A stretch of 64,000 nucleotides of DNA from Jeotgalibacillus campisalis (GCF_000829515.1 NZ_JXRR01000008.1:279591-343590); one strand, 5' to 3'. Positions 42,449 through 52,006 are shown, numbered from the stretch's first letter. A program made the numbers and translations. Notes: generated by a model from the letters alone, not told the origin.

Positions 42449-42673
42449 ATGAATAAAACAAAAACTTCATTACTCTTTTTCATTGCAGGTGTACTCTTAT
42501 GGCTGATAAAAATTACATTCGGACTTGAAACGGCCATTTGGCTGACGTTCGTACTAGGAGCTGCCGGCCTGATTTTTGCCGTTGCAGGACGCAATTTAAT
42601 CCTTATACTATGCAACGCCGCACTGATGAGCAGTGTTTTTATATTAATGGCAGTTGAAAACTTTACAGGCTGA
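42449..42673 (+). CDS. Small hydrophobic membrane protein
   Basis: A 74-residue protein with two or three helices (about 5-22, 28-48 and 50-68). AGGAGG lies six bases before the ATG. A terminator follows nine bases after the stop. No family recognised. Its start is 236 bases downstream of the toxin ORF, on the same strand but behind the toxin terminator. Confidence 0.7.
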   Translation: MNKTKTSLLFFIAGVLLWLIKITFGLETAIWLTFVLGAAGLIFAVAGRNLILILCNAALMSSVFILMAVENFTG

Positions 42674-42682
42674 ATATACTTA

Positions 42683-42713
42683 TTCCGACAAGATCTGTTG
42701 TCGGGATTTTTAT
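42683..42713 (+). terminator. Intrinsic terminator
   Basis: TTCCGACAA / TTGTCGGGA hairpin with a T-run. Confidence 0.85.
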
Positions 42714-42759
42714 ATGAAATAAATAGTTGATAAATCGAAATGAATATGATTTACTTATT

Positions 42760-42780
42760 AAAGCGTAATGATTACGATTT
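42760..42780. promoter_or_regulatory. Zur box upstream of rpsN
   Basis: AAAGCGTAATGATTACGATT plus one T: one mismatch from a perfect dyad and an almost exact match to the Zur consensus of bacilli. It lies 18 bases upstream of the S14 start, so Zur would repress the gene when zinc is present. Confidence 0.8.
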
Positions 42781-42798
42781 AAAAGGAGAGAATATAAT

Positions 42799-43068
42799 AT
42801 GGCTAAAAAATCAAAAGTTGCTAAAGAGAAAAAGCGCCAGGAAATGGTGTTAAAATATGCAGCGTTAAGAAGAGAGTTAAAGGAAAAAGGGGATTATGAA
42901 GCACTGAAGAAATTGCCGCGTGATTCATCTGCGACCCGCTTGAAAAATCGCTGTGAGGTGACGGGTCGTCCCAGAGGTTATTTGCGCAAGTTTAAAATGT
43001 CCAGAATTGCATTTAGAGAGTATGCACATAAGGGTCAGGTGCCTGGTGTGAAAAAGGCAAGCTGGTAG
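42799..43068 (+). CDS. rpsN: Ribosomal protein S14, zinc-independent paralogue
   Basis: An 89-residue S14 of the C-minus type: [20 protein letters not shown] at the N-terminus, then [19 protein letters not shown] and [20 protein letters not shown]. The zinc-binding CxxC-x(12-14)-CxxC of the primary S14 is absent. This paralogue (YhzA in B. subtilis) replaces the zinc form during zinc starvation under Zur control; the upstream Zur box agrees. AAAGGAGAG precedes the ATG. Confidence 0.92.
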   Translation: MAKKSKVAKEKKRQEMVLKYAALRRELKEKGDYEALKKLPRDSSATRLKNRCEVTGRPRGYLRKFKMSRIAFREYAHKGQVPGVKKASW

Positions 43069-43117
43069 TAATTCAGCTCTAGCAGCAAAATAGTTTGATT
43101 AATCAGAGGTGGTTAAG

Positions 43118-43474
43118 GTGAATCAGCATTTAATGGAGATACTTGCACGACAGATTATTGGTGAACTGCCGGAAGTTGAGCGGCAGCTGTATGAGTATAT
43201 TACAGAGATGGAAGATTCTCTTGCTGCGCAATCGAGCACTTCCGATCAGTTTATGACTTTATTAGTGAAGCATTCGCCTCACCAGCAGGCTGCAGATCAA
43301 TTTGGCCTATCCTTTGAAAAAACGATGGTAAAAATGAAACAAATTGAAATGAAAATTGATAATCAGTTGGAAGAAAAAATGAAATATGTAAAGTGGACAG
43401 ATGTATCTGAGGAAGTACTCGGAAGCAAGAGACATAGGAATGGCAGTATTATGATTTTTCATTTTGATATGTAA
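43118..43474 (+). CDS. Helical protein of unknown function
   Basis: A 118-residue soluble protein, mostly helical. The stretch HSPHQQAADQFGLSFEKTMV with MKQIEMKIDNQLEEKM resembles a helix-turn-helix followed by an amphipathic helix, as in sigma region 4, but no family match is certain. The start GTG 43118 has AGAGGTGG at good spacing. It sits between the Zur-regulated rpsN and an FAD enzyme gene without a clear terminator, so it may belong to the same unit. Confidence 0.6.
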   Translation: MNQHLMEILARQIIGELPEVERQLYEYITEMEDSLAAQSSTSDQFMTLLVKHSPHQQAADQFGLSFEKTMVKMKQIEMKIDNQLEEKMKYVKWTDVSEEVLGSKRHRNGSIMIFHFDM

Positions 43475-43513
43475 AAAGAGGACAGTTTATTGAAGGGTAC
43501 GGTGAAATAGGAA

Positions 43514-44671
43514 ATGTATGATTGGATCATTATAGGTGGAGGAATTCATGGATGCACCATTGCGGCGTCTCTTTTGAAGAACCGGAAAACCGATATCACC
43601 CGTGTAAAGATTATTGATCCATATCCTGAGCCGCTCTATCAATGGAAGAAACGGACTGAAACCATTTCAATGCCTTATCTTCGGTCTCCCGGTGTGCACC
43701 ATGTTGATGTTAATCCTTTCAGTTTAAAGGCGTATGGGAAACAAGCGGACGGCAAAGGCACTTTTTATGGACCGTACAGCCGGCCCTCTCTTTCTCTGTT
43801 TAACACGCATAGTAAATCAGTTTTTCAGGAAGTGGAATTGCAAAAAGCATGGGTAAAAGGAGACGTAGAAAAAATAAAAAGGGTAAATGCTGCCTGGGAA
43901 GTTCAAATAGATACAGGCATGCGATTAAAAAGTAAAAATGTCTTGGTCGCAACCGGAACGAACAATAAGTTATATACGCCTGAATGGGGAAAGGAGCTTA
44001 GTGCTGCCTTCCCGAACCAGGCAGGACATATTTTTGAAGATAAGGTACCTTCTTTTATTCCTCCGGTGGTTGTGATCGGCGGGGGAATCACTGCCGCTCA
44101 TCTTGTGATTAAACTATCGGGGCTTTTTCCAGGGAAGGTCATACAGATTGCACGTCATGAAAACCGCATTCATGATTTTGACAGTGATCCCGGCTGGCTT
44201 GGACCTAAAAACATGCGTTCATTTGAGCAAATACAGTCGTATGACAAAAGAAGAAAGTTGATTTCGGAGGTGCGACATAAAGGATCCGTTCCGCGTGAAC
44301 TTGCTACCCGGTTAAAAAGACTTCAAAAGGAAGGATCCTTTACATTTATTTTAGATGAGGTCGGTTCTTGGGAAAAAAATTCGTCATCGATTCATTTGAA
44401 TCTTACACACTCAAACGAAACAGCAAAAGTGAAAACGGTGCTGTTTGCAACAGGTTTTTCAAGCCGTTTGATGGAAGCACGCTGGCTGCAGGAGCTTATT
44501 CAGGAGAATCAGCTTCAATGTGCGAACTGCGGCTTTCCGATTGTGGACGAATCCCTCGAATGGTGTGAACATTTATTTGTTTCCGGGCCCCTTGCTGAGC
44601 TTGAATTGGGTCCTTCCGCAAGAAATATAGCTGGTGCAAGAAAAGCAGCTGAGCGCATTGCAGGAGTTTAA
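43514..44671 (+). CDS. FAD/NAD(P)-dependent oxidoreductase
   Basis: A 385-residue flavoprotein. The FAD-binding Rossmann motif DWIIIGGGIHGCTIAASLL is at the N-terminus, a second dinucleotide motif PVVVIGGGITAAHLVIKLSG at about 180, and an ATG-type motif VLFATGFSSRLM at about 310. The pattern is that of flavin-containing or N-hydroxylating monooxygenases with low similarity to characterised members. It follows the Zur-controlled rpsN by about 450 bases; a role in metal or siderophore metabolism is possible but not shown. No ribosome site stronger than AGG is seen before the ATG. Confidence 0.75.
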   Translation: MYDWIIIGGGIHGCTIAASLLKNRKTDITRVKIIDPYPEPLYQWKKRTETISMPYLRSPGVHHVDVNPFSLKAYGKQADGKGTFYGPYSRPSLSLFNTHSKSVFQEVELQKAWVKGDVEKIKRVNAAWEVQIDTGMRLKSKNVLVATGTNNKLYTPEWGKELSAAFPNQAGHIFEDKVPSFIPPVVVIGGGITAAHLVIKLSGLFPGKVIQIARHENRIHDFDSDPGWLGPKNMRSFEQIQSYDKRRKLISEVRHKGSVPRELATRLKRLQKEGSFTFILDEVGSWEKNSSSIHLNLTHSNETAKVKTVLFATGFSSRLMEARWLQELIQENQLQCANCGFPIVDESLEWCEHLFVSGPLAELELGPSARNIAGARKAAERIAGV

Positions 44672-44731
44672 GGAAGTCTGCAGAAGATCGTTTTTTTTTT
44701 ATGTAATTGATACTAAAACTGAGTAATCAGC

Positions 44732-44774
44732 AAGAATGCTTTCACGGCTTTTTCGTGGGGGCATTCTTTTTTTT
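44732..44774 (+). terminator. Intrinsic terminator
   Basis: AAGAATGC...GCATTCTT stem with an inner CACG/CGTG and eight T. Confidence 0.85.
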
Positions 44775-44917
44775 GCATCCATTTTAAAAATAGTAAGGTA
44801 TTACGTTTTTTCTTTCTTTCTTATTATCTTGCTTAACTTCTAAATCTAACGTATACATCCTCTCGTACTGGGAGATAAATAAAGAATAAATGTTACGGAA
44901 AATAAGGATGTGAGGGT

Positions 44918-46417
44918 ATGGGTCTCATAAAAATACTGGGAAAGATTTTGGAAAAAAAGGTACCAGTTCAAAATGTAAAGACACAGCCTGTAAAAAAGAT
45001 AAATAAAAGTAACCAAATAAGCATAGGCGCCATCAAACAGGCGCTTGATGGTGTAGAAGACGTTCAGTATAAACCTGTTCGAACTTCCGAAGGACTTGTT
45101 ACGCTGATCTATTATGCTTCATTTGTAGATCCTGTAGTCTTGCATGAAAGGGTGGTAAAACCGATTCTGCAGCGTCAGGAAACAGTGATTCATGCTTCGG
45201 AGAAAATGGAAGATCACGAATTGAATCGTGTGATCAATCTAATTACTACAGGTCATACCATTATTTATCTGCATAAACCTGCTCTTTTTTACGCAATTGA
45301 AACGTTCAGCGCTAAAAACAGGCCGATTCAGCGGACTGAAACGGAATCATCTGTTATTGGGCCCCAGGATTCTTTCACTGAATCGCTTAACATGAATCTC
45401 TCTCTTATTAAACGACGTATTACCAATGCCGAATTGAAAAATAAAGATTATATTATCGGTGCGGAAACGAACACAAAGATCTCTGTTTTATATCTTGAGC
45501 ACTTAGTGAATAAAGACGATTTAGCCTGTGTTAAGAAGAAAATAGAAGAAATCGACTATGCTGGATTTTTAGATATTGCAGTGTTGAAACAGTTGATGGA
45601 GGATCATCCTATATCTCCATTTCCACAATACAATATGACGGTCCGGCCTGATATGGCGATGCATTATTTATTGGATGGAAGAATTGTCGTGTTGATGGAT
45701 AACAGTCAGTCGGTGGTGATCTGCCCCACCACATTTTTTGAACTATTCGTTCCGACTGAAGATTATTACAATCGCTGGACGACAGTTACGCTTCTCCGCG
45801 CTCTGCGTTTCTTTGGGTTTTTTGTCACGATTATTTTGACGCCAACTTATATATCAGCGCTCACGTACCATCCTGAGCTTCTCCCCTTTGAACTGCTCCT
45901 GAATCTTCAGGAATCCAGGGATCGTGTGCCATTTCCTCCTGTCATTGAAGTGCTTTTTATTGAATTAATTATTGAGATATTGAGAGAAGCCGGTTCCCGA
46001 ATGCCCACAAAAATTGGTTCAACCATTGGTATTGTTGGGGGTATTGTGATTGGGACGGCTGCGGTTGAGGCCGGGTTGATCAGTAATATCCTTGTCGTGC
46101 TTGTGGCCGTTTCAGCGCTGCTATCGTTTTTGCCATCGAATTTTTTAATGAGCAACACGAGCCGCTTTATCCGCTATGCCTTTATTTTATCAGCGGGAAC
46201 TTTTGGTATGTATGGTCAAGTGATTGCGTTGGCATGGCTTTTTATTCATTTGCTGAATTTAACTTCTCTTGGAAAACCTTATTTAGCTCCAGTTATCCCA
46301 AGAAAATGGACGGATCTACTCGATAGTATTATTCGATTTCCGATGAGGTTCTTGAGGTATAAAAAAGGAATATCTGCTTTAAAAAATAAGCGTGTCAGCC
46401 CGCTGGATGAGGAGTGA
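44918..46417 (+). CDS. gerKA: Spore germination receptor subunit A (GerA/GerK family)
   Basis: A 499-residue GerAA-family protein. An N-terminal cytoplasmic domain of about 270 residues (ESLNMNLSLIKRRITNAELK is typical) is followed by four to five helices (about 295-460) with RVPFPPVIEVLFIELIIEIL and REAGSRMPTKIGSTIGIVGG, the most conserved motifs. It resides in the inner spore membrane and with the B and C subunits senses germinants. The GerK label is by overall resemblance only; nutrient specificity cannot be read. AAGGATG precedes the ATG. Confidence 0.9.
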   Translation: MGLIKILGKILEKKVPVQNVKTQPVKKINKSNQISIGAIKQALDGVEDVQYKPVRTSEGLVTLIYYASFVDPVVLHERVVKPILQRQETVIHASEKMEDHELNRVINLITTGHTIIYLHKPALFYAIETFSAKNRPIQRTETESSVIGPQDSFTESLNMNLSLIKRRITNAELKNKDYIIGAETNTKISVLYLEHLVNKDDLACVKKKIEEIDYAGFLDIAVLKQLMEDHPISPFPQYNMTVRPDMAMHYLLDGRIVVLMDNSQSVVICPTTFFELFVPTEDYYNRWTTVTLLRALRFFGFFVTIILTPTYISALTYHPELLPFELLLNLQESRDRVPFPPVIEVLFIELIIEILREAGSRMPTKIGSTIGIVGGIVIGTAAVEAGLISNILVVLVAVSALLSFLPSNFLMSNTSRFIRYAFILSAGTFGMYGQVIALAWLFIHLLNLTSLGKPYLAPVIPRKWTDLLDSIIRFPMRFLRYKKGISALKNKRVSPLDEE

Positions 46418-46423
46418 TAGTGG

Positions 46424-47509
46424 GTGGATAATAATAAACTGAAAAAATTAAAACCCTATCATGTTATTTTCCTAGTTCAAAACAGCATGGTTGCACTCGG
46501 TCTGCTTTCTTTACCCAATGAATTAAGTTCGATGGGATATAGCCAGTGGTGGATCCCTTTGATGCTCGGCATAATTGCAAATCTGACGCTTATTCCGATC
46601 ATCTGGCTTTTTCAGCGCTATCCTCAGGACAATCTATTTACTTTAAACGAAAAATTGATTGGCAAGTTCTTAGGGAAGATACTTAATACTTTTCTAGTGG
46701 TGTACTTGATTTTTTTTATTGCTTCGATAGTTGAAGGGTATCTCGATTTAATCAAGATTATTGCGCTGCCTGACAGAACGATTGCCGGTCCTCTAGTGGT
46801 CTTTTTTATCGTGCTGTTATACATCGTGCATGGCGGGATAAAATCCATTGCTCGCTTTTGCATTTTAAGCTTTTTTTTGACAATCTGGATGGCCTATTTT
46901 CTGCAATGGTCTATTCTGGAGGGAGATATTCGCCATTTGATGCCGGTATCTAATTTCACTTTTCATGAATTTTTAGTAGCCAGCCGTAATGGCTATTTTG
47001 CAATTTGCGGGTACGAACTCATTATGACTTACTTTCCCTATATCATTAATCAGAAAAAAGCGTTCAAACATGCAAGTATCGGTATTTGGATCACGATCAC
47101 ACTCTATTTTTCTGTCACTGTAGTAAGTGTAATGTATTTTACGGAATGGCAGTTGGAGGAAGTGATTTACCCTATTTTAAAGCTGTACAAGGCTGTTGAG
47201 TTGTCTTACGCAGAACGAATTGACGTCCTGGGCATTTCGCTCTGGGTACTTCTTATTCTTTCAAGTACTGCAGCCTACTTATGGGTTGCAAAAAAAGGAA
47301 TGGATGCACTCCGGTCAAATAATAAAACCTACCATTTATATGTAATTGCAATCTGTATATTTGTTTTTGTCATGATCCCATTATCAAAGGATTTTCAGGA
47401 AGCATTTTACGATAATCTTTTTTATATTAAGTTTTCCATTATCTTATGGCCGAATATTTTAATTTTTCTTCATTTGATTAAATCCAAAAGAAAGCAGGCT
47501 TCAGCATGA
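46424..47509 (+). CDS. gerKB: Spore germination receptor subunit B
   Basis: A 361-residue protein with ten helices of the GerAB family, a relative of the APC amino-acid transporter superfamily. The start YHVIFLVQNSMVALGLLSLP matches the first helix of APC folds that line the germinant pocket. The GTG start follows GAGGAGTGAT six bases after the stop of subunit A. Its last codons overlap the next gene by four bases. Confidence 0.9.
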   Translation: MDNNKLKKLKPYHVIFLVQNSMVALGLLSLPNELSSMGYSQWWIPLMLGIIANLTLIPIIWLFQRYPQDNLFTLNEKLIGKFLGKILNTFLVVYLIFFIASIVEGYLDLIKIIALPDRTIAGPLVVFFIVLLYIVHGGIKSIARFCILSFFLTIWMAYFLQWSILEGDIRHLMPVSNFTFHEFLVASRNGYFAICGYELIMTYFPYIINQKKAFKHASIGIWITITLYFSVTVVSVMYFTEWQLEEVIYPILKLYKAVELSYAERIDVLGISLWVLLILSSTAAYLWVAKKGMDALRSNNKTYHLYVIAICIFVFVMIPLSKDFQEAFYDNLFYIKFSIILWPNILIFLHLIKSKRKQASA

Positions 47510-48612
47510 CAATACGCCTTGTATTTGCCTTTATATGCTCTCTGATCTTTCTTTCCGGCTGTTCACTCCAGCTTAAACCAAGTGCTGTAGAGGATGTGGC
47601 GCTTGTAAGTTTGATCGGGATTGATTATGAAGATGAAAATAATATGTCGGTGACGCTTGCTGTTCCGCAATATAGTTCTTCTGCAGGTAAGAAAAATCAA
47701 GTCTACAACAATCAAGCCAGCATGATCAATGAAGCGATTGTAAACATTTCCTCTCAGGCTGATAAAGAAATAAAGTTCAATGGGTTGAGGGTTGTGTTGT
47801 TTAATGAGGAATTTGCTAAAAGCGGGAGGATGTGGGAAGTGGTAGAGCATTTTTACCGGAACCCGGTAGTTAGCGGAAATGTGTATGTGGTGATAGTGAA
47901 AGACAGTGCAGAAGAGCTATTGAGAGGGGAATACCCTGACAAACCAAGTATTGTGAGTTATTTGACCGCGTTACTTAAACCCAAGCCTAATATTATGAAC
48001 AGTCCAATTACGACCATTCATAATTTTATGTATGCGCATTCGAATCCTGTTTTAGATGTAAAGGTTCCATATTTAGAGGATAAAGGGGATTTTATTGAAA
48101 TTTCAGGGACGGGCCTATTTAATAAAGACAAATTAGAAGAAGTGTATTCCCGTGAAAAGGCGCGAATTATTCAACTGCTTTCAGGTGAAAAAAGATTACC
48201 TGCTGTGAAGATTCAGCTCAGTGAAAATGGAGAAGAAAGAGAAGAAGTTGTGATTGATTTAATAACATCAGAAGTTGATTATTCCTCAAATAAAAACGTG
48301 GATCATCCGCTTCTCGATATTTCGGTGAAATTAAAAGGAAGTGTATACGAATACCGCGGGGAAAAGGATCTTTTAAACAGCAAAGATTTTTCGCTGCTTG
48401 AAGAAGAGATCAGTAAAATAACTGAACAGCAGGTGGAGCAGGTAATCAATGAATTACTTGAAAAAAAAATCGATCCGATTGGATTTAGTGAAAATTTCCG
48501 CATGTATTATCACGGAGAGTGGACTGAAGAAAAGAGTCGGGAAGTACTTGGCAATCTTGAGTACACGGTTTCAACAGACATGCAAATTTTAGCAACAGGA
48601 ACGTTACGGTAA
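47506..48612 (+). CDS. gerKC: Spore germination receptor lipoprotein subunit C
   Basis: A 368-residue GerAC lipoprotein. The signal peptide ends in the lipobox FLSGC (C19). Conserved segments include VALVSLIGIDYED, FNGLRVVLFNEEFAKSG, and SGTGLFNKDKL, dividing the three-domain fold. The ATGA overlap with subunit B shows translational coupling. The operon is expected to be sigma-G-dependent; no clear promoter was seen in 44780-44917. Confidence 0.92.
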   Translation: MTIRLVFAFICSLIFLSGCSLQLKPSAVEDVALVSLIGIDYEDENNMSVTLAVPQYSSSAGKKNQVYNNQASMINEAIVNISSQADKEIKFNGLRVVLFNEEFAKSGRMWEVVEHFYRNPVVSGNVYVVIVKDSAEELLRGEYPDKPSIVSYLTALLKPKPNIMNSPITTIHNFMYAHSNPVLDVKVPYLEDKGDFIEISGTGLFNKDKLEEVYSREKARIIQLLSGEKRLPAVKIQLSENGEEREEVVIDLITSEVDYSSNKNVDHPLLDISVKLKGSVYEYRGEKDLLNSKDFSLLEEEISKITEQQVEQVINELLEKKIDPIGFSENFRMYYHGEWTEEKSREVLGNLEYTVSTDMQILATGTLR

Positions 48613-48685
48613 GGTGAAAAAGGAGGAATCTTCAGCTTTAAATGGCTCATACTACAAAGGCAGATTGTAATCGAGGTGTTGAAGA

Positions 48686-49492
48686 ATGAAGTATTTACTT
48701 CTTTTCATGGTTTTATGGTCGTGGTCGAGTCCTACTGAAGAAGAAATTGATTCATACGCATGGACAAAGCATAAGCTCATTGCCCATGCGGCGGGAGGAA
48801 TTAAGGGGAAGGACTACACGAACAGTGAAGAGGCTTTTCGAAACAGCTACAATAACGGCTATAAGCTGATTGAGATTGATCTTTCTCTGACAAGTGACGG
48901 GCATCTGGTCGCTCGCCACGGCTGGGATGAAACGTATGGGCAGGAATTTAAACCAAAAAATAAAGCACTTTCTTATAATAAATTCATTAAGCTTCCATAC
49001 TATCTTCACTATACCCCTCTGGACTTTGAACGCATCATTAAACTGATGAAAAAGCACCCTGAGATCTATGTTCTCCTAGATGGTAAAGGAACATCCTCAA
49101 AAGATACAGAAAAGCTATATCGTCAGGTTGGAGAAAAAATCAAGGGTGTTGATGAGGATATTTTGGATCGACTGATCCCGCAAATGTATTATCAAGAGGA
49201 CCTTAAAATTATTCGCAGTTACGGATTTAAAGATCTTCTGTATATTGTCGGAAGAGAAAATCATTCACCTGAATCAATCGCTGCTTTTTGTGAAAAACAC
49301 GATTTACGTGCGGTCGGCCTTTCAAAAGCAAGAGTGAATGAATCATTGGTGGAGAATCTTTATAAAAAGGGAATTGTTACCTACGTGTACACGATTAATG
49401 ATCTAGATGAGATGTATACGTTCTTTGAAATAGATGTTCACGGATTTTACACAGATTATGTCATTCCAGAGGAAATTGAAGAGCTTGAATAG
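48686..49492 (+). CDS. GDPD-like phosphodiesterase, exported
   Basis: A 268-residue protein with a hydrophobic N-terminus (1-15; MKYLLLFMVLWSWSS) and a PLC-like phosphodiesterase barrel. IAHAAGGIKGKDYTNSEEAF and IEIDLSLTSDGHLVARHGWD correspond to the H-x-x-G and E-x-D...H metal and acid-base sites of glycerophosphodiester phosphodiesterases. VGLSKARVNE and VTYVYTINDLDEM occur in the last strands. Substrate could be glycerophosphodiesters or a phosphonate-type polymer. It follows the germination operon by 73 bases. Confidence 0.78.
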   Translation: MKYLLLFMVLWSWSSPTEEEIDSYAWTKHKLIAHAAGGIKGKDYTNSEEAFRNSYNNGYKLIEIDLSLTSDGHLVARHGWDETYGQEFKPKNKALSYNKFIKLPYYLHYTPLDFERIIKLMKKHPEIYVLLDGKGTSSKDTEKLYRQVGEKIKGVDEDILDRLIPQMYYQEDLKIIRSYGFKDLLYIVGRENHSPESIAAFCEKHDLRAVGLSKARVNESLVENLYKKGIVTYVYTINDLDEMYTFFEIDVHGFYTDYVIPEEIEELE

Positions 49493-49522
49493 AATGGGAA
49501 AAGAGGTGTGGCACAGGTAAAT

Positions 49523-49547
49523 GAAGACCGCTTCAGGCGGTCTTTGT
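49523..49547 (+). terminator. Intrinsic terminator
   Basis: AAGACCGC TTCA GGCGGTCTT hairpin with a T-rich tail. Confidence 0.8.
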
Positions 49548-49576
49548 ATTTTTAAAACGACCTCTTATGCCAAAAA

Positions 49577-49621
49577 ATAAAGAATGTCCTCATGAAAATA
49601 ATTCATGAAGTCATTCTTTTC
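49577..49621 (-). terminator. Terminator after lytH
   Basis: AAAGAATG..CTTCATGAA / TTCATGA..CATTCTTT stem with T-run on the minus strand. Confidence 0.75.
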
Positions 49622-49643
49622 AATGTAGGTTTTGACTGAGCTG

Positions 49644-50618
49644 TTACTGCTGTCGGTTTTCCCATATCCGCAACGAAGGGTAAGGATCAAACGCCCATTC
49701 TGTCCGGCCGTTATCCAGATACATGCCATAATGCAAATGCGGCGGAAACTTCCCGCTGGTTCCTTCCTTCCCGTATCCTGAGCTGCCGACATACCCAATG
49801 ATCGTTCCGGTTTTAACCACATCGCCTTTTTTTAATTCTTTATTAAAACTGCCTAAATGAGCAAAGTAGTGGTAAATATTATGGATATCGCGCAATCCAA
49901 CACGCCATCCGCCATATTCATTCCATCCCATCACTTCAATGACACCATGAGTTGTAGCTCTCACTGGAACTCCGTAATTAGCAAAGAGGTCGGTTCCTTC
50001 ATGAATCCTTTTGCCTCCCCAACCGCGATTATCACCCCAAGTGGTGCGGTAGCTGTAATTATGCTCCTTAGGAAGAGGGAAAACATGATCATACAAATCA
50101 AGCGTGTTATTTTGCTGATAGATTTTCGAAATGGTCATAATCTGACGCACTGTTTCTTCACGCCTGTAGTATTCCCACAAGGCTATCTTGAAATTTTCTT
50201 CAGCATTTCCAAACTCACTCAAATAGGCGGCCATTGTATAAAGTACGTCCTCAACATCATTTCGATCTGCTTTTTCATCGTTGTTTCCATCGAGCCCTTT
50301 GCCTCCAAAAAGATCAATCGTTGCAGGGGAGGTATCATCTTTATTTGGATTCATGGAGCCTGCCCAGTAATCTTCATGAAATTGAATGGCGATCGAGCTG
50401 TCCCGTTTTGGAATGTCATCCCGCACAAGCTGAATATTTCGCTCAAACTGATCTACAGCAGCTATATAATACCAGGGAATAAAGTGCTCTGTTCCATATT
50501 GAATATAATATCCCATTCGCTCCGACAACAGATCCTCCCGGGAGGTCTTTGTCTCAGCAGACAAGGAAGAGGCAAGGAGAACAAACACTGCAATGCTGCA
50601 TAGACTAATCCTTTTCAT
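49644..50618 (-). CDS. lytH: M23 family peptidase, LytH-like (YunA)
   Basis: A 324-residue exported peptidase. The signal peptide is 1-21 (ending SLSAE); a helical domain (about 25-190) precedes the M23 barrel (about 215-310). Zinc ligands lie in RIHEGTDLFA (His, Asp) and HLHYG (His). Length and domain order match B. subtilis LytH/YunA, an L-Ala-D-Glu peptidase made late in sporulation that trims cortex peptides to single L-alanine. GGAGGG precedes the ATG. Confidence 0.87.
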   Translation of the reverse strand: MKRISLCSIAVFVLLASSLSAETKTSREDLLSERMGYYIQYGTEHFIPWYYIAAVDQFERNIQLVRDDIPKRDSSIAIQFHEDYWAGSMNPNKDDTSPATIDLFGGKGLDGNNDEKADRNDVEDVLYTMAAYLSEFGNAEENFKIALWEYYRREETVRQIMTISKIYQQNNTLDLYDHVFPLPKEHNYSYRTTWGDNRGWGGKRIHEGTDLFANYGVPVRATTHGVIEVMGWNEYGGWRVGLRDIHNIYHYFAHLGSFNKELKKGDVVKTGTIIGYVGSSGYGKEGTSGKFPPHLHYGMYLDNGRTEWAFDPYPSLRIWENRQQ

Positions 50619-50726
50619 ATTAAACCCTCCATCGTCAGGCTATGTTTATTTTCTCCATTCTTTTGTTTTTTCATTACTCCAAATTACGGCATAAGCGGAA
50701 GAAAAAAAGTGGGTGTAATACATGGG

Positions 50727-50764
50727 CATGACAGTTGTCATGTCAAAGTGTTGACAGTCATGAC
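50727..50764. promoter_or_regulatory. DesR-type operator upstream of des
   Basis: CATGACAGTTGTCATG (50727-50742) is a near-perfect dyad, and a second motif TTGACAGTCATGAC follows at 50751-50764. These resemble the TGACA/TGTCA DesR sites of the B. subtilis des promoter, and lie 71-108 bases before the start codon. Confidence 0.7.
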
Positions 50765-50834
50765 TTCTTTCCTTTGTGATTAAGCTTTAAGATTAGGTCA
50801 TAAGAAAAATTATGACTTGGCTTGGGAGGCAAAT

Positions 50835-51881
50835 ATGAGTAAACAAAAAACAGCAGAACTTAGAAAAAGTGTCTCACCCTTTGAAAAATCAGACTTTAAA
50901 GCTAGTGTTCGCCAAATGATTAATACAATTCCACCATTTTTCCTATTATGGTTTTTAGCTTATCAAAGTTTATCGGTATCCATCTTGCTATCACTGGCAC
51001 TGTCAGTTGTGGCCGCTGGATTCGTTGTTCGAATCTTTATCATTTTTCATGATTGCTGCCACGGCTCTTTCTTTAAAAATAAGAAAATTAACACCATTTT
51101 AGGTACGATCACAGGCGTTATTACGATGTTCCCTTTTGAAAAATGGAAACGGGAGCACTCCATTCACCATGCGACCAGCAGTAATTTGGACAAGCGCGGG
51201 GTTGGAGATGTATGGATTATGACGGTTGAGGAATATGCAGCTGCATCTCCTAAAGAACGTCTTGCCTATCGTTTGTACCGCAATCCGCTCGTAATGTTCG
51301 GTCTTGGTCCATTGTACTTGTTTTTTGTGACAAACCGCATGAATCGTAAAGATGCACGTAAAAAAGAACGAAATAATACGTACTTAACAAATGCAGCAAT
51401 TATCACTGTTTATGGGCTAATGATCTGGGCAGTCGGCTGGCAGGCATTCCTGCTTGTGCATGGTCCGATTATGTTCGTCTCAGGTTCACTTGGCATCTGG
51501 CTGTTTTATGTACAGCATCAGTTTGAAGATTCTTATTTTGAAGACGAATCAGATTGGGATTATGTTAAAGCAGCAGTCGATGGCAGCTCTTTTTACAAAC
51601 TTCCAAAAGTGCTTCAGTGGGTAACGGGCAACATTGGGTATCACCATGTCCATCACCTAAGCCCGCGTGTTCCGAACTACAATTTGGAAAAAGCGCATGA
51701 ATCCACTCCGCCGCTTCACCAGGCGACGACGATCACAATGGGATCAAGCCTAAAATCGATCCGTTTCAGATTGTATGATGAGAGCCGCAAAACATTTGTC
51801 AGCTTTAAAGAAGTCAAGCAGCGTATTAAATCTGGTGATCTTAACGTGCAGCTTAACCGGAAAATTGTTGAAGGTAAATAA
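50835..51881 (+). CDS. des: Acyl-lipid fatty acid desaturase
   Basis: A 348-residue membrane desaturase with the three histidine boxes HDCCHG, HSIHH and HHVHH (about residues 75, 110 and 275) and four helices. B. subtilis Des is a delta-5 desaturase that adds a cis double bond to membrane lipids after cold shock. GGGAGGC precedes the ATG at 50835. It is followed by desK and desR, which control it. A hairpin (ACACCCGTCCAATTGGGCGGGTGT) lies after the stop. Confidence 0.93.
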   Translation: MSKQKTAELRKSVSPFEKSDFKASVRQMINTIPPFFLLWFLAYQSLSVSILLSLALSVVAAGFVVRIFIIFHDCCHGSFFKNKKINTILGTITGVITMFPFEKWKREHSIHHATSSNLDKRGVGDVWIMTVEEYAAASPKERLAYRLYRNPLVMFGLGPLYLFFVTNRMNRKDARKKERNNTYLTNAAIITVYGLMIWAVGWQAFLLVHGPIMFVSGSLGIWLFYVQHQFEDSYFEDESDWDYVKAAVDGSSFYKLPKVLQWVTGNIGYHHVHHLSPRVPNYNLEKAHESTPPLHQATTITMGSSLKSIRFRLYDESRKTFVSFKEVKQRIKSGDLNVQLNRKIVEGK

Positions 51882-51887
51882 GTTCTT

Positions 51888-51922
51888 TAACACCCGTCCA
51901 ATTGGGCGGGTGTTTTTTGCTA
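51888..51922 (+). terminator. Terminator between des and desK
   Basis: ACACCCGTCC AA TTGGGCGGGTGT hairpin with T-run; separates des from desK, so desKR needs its own promoter or read-through. Confidence 0.75.
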
Positions 51923-52006
51923 TACTAAAAAACACAAAGGAATGTTTAAAACCATGAGTTTGAGTCATTGTTTTGATACAATAGAGAAAAGAAAGGAAGG
52001 ACTTGG

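Noticed and set aside
49857..50603. 248-codon plus-strand frame opposite lytH
   Set aside because: Antisense to a recognised M23 peptidase with its signal peptide and zinc ligands; no ribosome site.
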